From: DAISIL01 sp036822015
GTDB taxonomy: Bacteria > Bacteroidota > Bacteroidia > Cytophagales > Bernardetiaceae
Assembly (NCBI GenBank): GCA_036822015.1
Contig: DAISIL010000051.1
Coordinates: forward strand, 1 to 25,169
Direction: 5' to 3'
Length of the DNA: 25,169 nucleotides
Shown here: piece by piece, positions 24,259 to 25,169 of the stretch
Layout: every line of letters begins with the position of its first letter
Numbering within the stretch: the stretch's first letter is position 1
Translations under genes and position numbers: made by a program
The notes under the pieces: model-generated
Told to the model about the DNA's origin: nothing
Database searches by the model: none
What the model saw: the letters and a program-made list of their open reading frames with translations, nothing else

Positions 24259-24292
24259 CAACGCTGGCAATGGCAGAGCCTTGTCAGCGTTG
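24259..24292 (+). terminator. Long hairpin after glyS (possible terminator or processing site)
   Basis: CAACGCTGGCAA (24259-24270) pairs with TTGTCAGCGTTG (24281-24292) over 12 positions with one G-T pair, and GGC/GCC (24272-24274 and 24278-24280) extends the stem to a 3-nt AGA loop, with one bulged T. No T tract follows on the plus strand; on the minus strand only TTTGATG follows. It may end the glyS transcript or stabilise its 3' end. Confidence 0.5.
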
Positions 24293-24303
24293 GAACAAAT
24301 ACC

Positions 24304-25104
24304 ATGATAAAAAGTCCATTGAGATACCCTGGCGGAAAAAGCAAGGCATTAAAGCAGATACTCCCCTTCGTTCCATATTTTGAAGAATTTAGGGAGCCTT
24401 TTGTCGGCGGTGGATCCGTGTATTTGGCTTTGAAGCAAAACTTTCCTGAAAGAAAATATTGGATAAATGATCTATATCTAGATTTGTATAAATTCTGGGA
24501 ATATGCACAAAAAGATTTGCCAGGCATCATCCATCAAGTGAGGGTATGGAAAGAGACGTTCAAAAATGGCAAGGAGTTGCATCAATTTTTAACGCAAAAC
24601 ATGACTACTTTTGGTGGACTACAAAAAGCAAGTGCATTTTTTGTGTTCAATAGGATTACTTTTTCGGGAACAACACAAGCCGGTGGTTTTTCGGAACAGG
24701 CCTTTCAGAAGCGGTTTACGGAAAGCAGCATTCAACGCTTAGCTTTACTAAAAAATGTAGTGAAAGATGTTCGCATCACAAATCTGGATTATGAAGAACT
24801 TGTAAGCGCGGCGGGTAAAGAAGTATTCATTTTTCTTGATCCACCCTATTTTTCGGCCACAAAATCCGCACTTTACGGCAAAAATGGTAAATTACATACT
24901 GGCTTTGACCACCAAAGATTTGCACGGGTGATGCAATCCTGTCCGCACAAGTGGCTCATCACCTACGACAACTGCGACTACATAAAAAATTTGTTTTCTT
25001 TTGCTCATATCGTAGAATGGAACTTAATGTACGGGATGCGCAACCAAACTGAACACTCGGAGCAATTAGGTAAAGAAGTATTTATTGCGAATTTTGGAAT
25101 ATAA
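24304..25104 (+). CDS. D12-class DNA adenine N6-methyltransferase
   Basis: This is a 266-residue protein, close to the usual length of Dam/DpnM-type enzymes. RYPGGK (7-12) and EPFVGGGSVYLAL (31-43) form the SAM-binding motif, INDLYLDLYKFW (54-65) is the following acidic motif, DPPYF (179-183) is the catalytic motif IV, and WLITYDN (217-223) is the later conserved strand. It methylates adenine at N6 in a short site whose sequence cannot be read from the protein. The gene is visibly more AT-rich than glyS and stands alone after a strong hairpin. No restriction endonuclease gene is seen, but only 65 nt remain to the right edge. It could be an orphan methylase or the first gene of a restriction-modification system. 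Confidence 0.92.
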   Translation: MIKSPLRYPGGKSKALKQILPFVPYFEEFREPFVGGGSVYLALKQNFPERKYWINDLYLDLYKFWEYAQKDLPGIIHQVRVWKETFKNGKELHQFLTQNMTTFGGLQKASAFFVFNRITFSGTTQAGGFSEQAFQKRFTESSIQRLALLKNVVKDVRITNLDYEELVSAAGKEVFIFLDPPYFSATKSALYGKNGKLHTGFDHQRFARVMQSCPHKWLITYDNCDYIKNLFSFAHIVEWNLMYGMRNQTEHSEQLGKEVFIANFGI

Positions 25105-25169
25105 ACAAAAAGTCTTGTATTCTATATTGGAATTAGATCATAATAAACCAATCAAGCATTTCATGCGCC

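Noticed and set aside
25133..25169. Eleven open codons and a stop on the minus strand at the right edge
   Set aside because: It is too short to distinguish the end of a convergent gene from chance; noted only in the methyltransferase finding.
1..25169. CRISPR arrays, insertion sequences, rRNA genes, or a toxin-antitoxin or defence island
   Set aside because: No tandem repeat-spacer pattern, transposase, rRNA or paired defence genes were seen; the SNF2 and methyltransferase genes are 18 kb apart and have housekeeping-type neighbours.

Overview
The window reads as a chromosomal segment of a Bacteroidota bacterium, most likely from the Saprospiria (the class is an inference). Several intergenic regions carry the Bacteroidota promoter -7 element TAnnTTTG and few genes show a Shine-Dalgarno. 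Many products are typical of the phylum: an M43 metalloprotease with a choice-of-anchor/Ig/HYR tail, a triple-tyrosine propeller regulator, a PorT-like barrel next to ubiE, a DUF5777-like barrel, and several lipoproteins. No insertion sequence, CRISPR array, rRNA or intact tRNA was found. Coding density is high; no gene-free stretch exceeds 300 bases.

Layout. 1-2799 (-) is the N-terminal 933 residues of a secreted metalloprotease that runs off the left edge. 2916-6959 (+) holds an SNF2-family helicase and a di-haem peroxidase lipoprotein. 6969-8805 (-) is a tight two-gene unit: a thioredoxin-like lipoprotein, then a histidine kinase with an ethylene-receptor-like membrane domain. 8890-9777 (-) is a PPK2 polyphosphate kinase, divergent from a TPM-domain protein and a thioredoxin-fold/SPOR protein (9851-11186, +). 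11192-13126 (-) is a YceI / beta-barrel / Rieske lipoprotein operon. 13238-14572 (+) is a DNA photolyase whose end overlaps a convergent cysH (14558-15217, -). 15498-19256 (+) is a 1252-residue propeller-GAF-SpoIIE phosphatase. 19307-20706 (+) is ubiE and a porT-like gene. 20768-22724 (+) is an undescribed three-gene unit: small lipoprotein, DUF697-SHOCT protein, membrane transglutaminase-like protein. 22763-24250 (+) is glycyl-tRNA synthetase, and 24304-25104 (+) is a D12-class adenine methyltransferase that looks more AT-rich than its neighbours.

The most interesting points are: (1) the thioredoxin-lipoprotein/ethylene-receptor-like kinase pair. The kinase keeps the copper-ligand Cys and His of the ethylene-binding fold, has Asn where ethylene receptors have the essential Asp, and carries an extracytoplasmic CGEC dithiol that the co-encoded thioredoxin could address. 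(2) A cysH leader with a strong intrinsic terminator just before the start codon and upstream segments complementary to the terminator loop, which looks like an attenuator or unrecognised riboswitch. (3) The lipoprotein/DUF697-SHOCT/transglutaminase-like unit, which has its own well-formed promoter. (4) A long hairpin between glyS and the methyltransferase gene.
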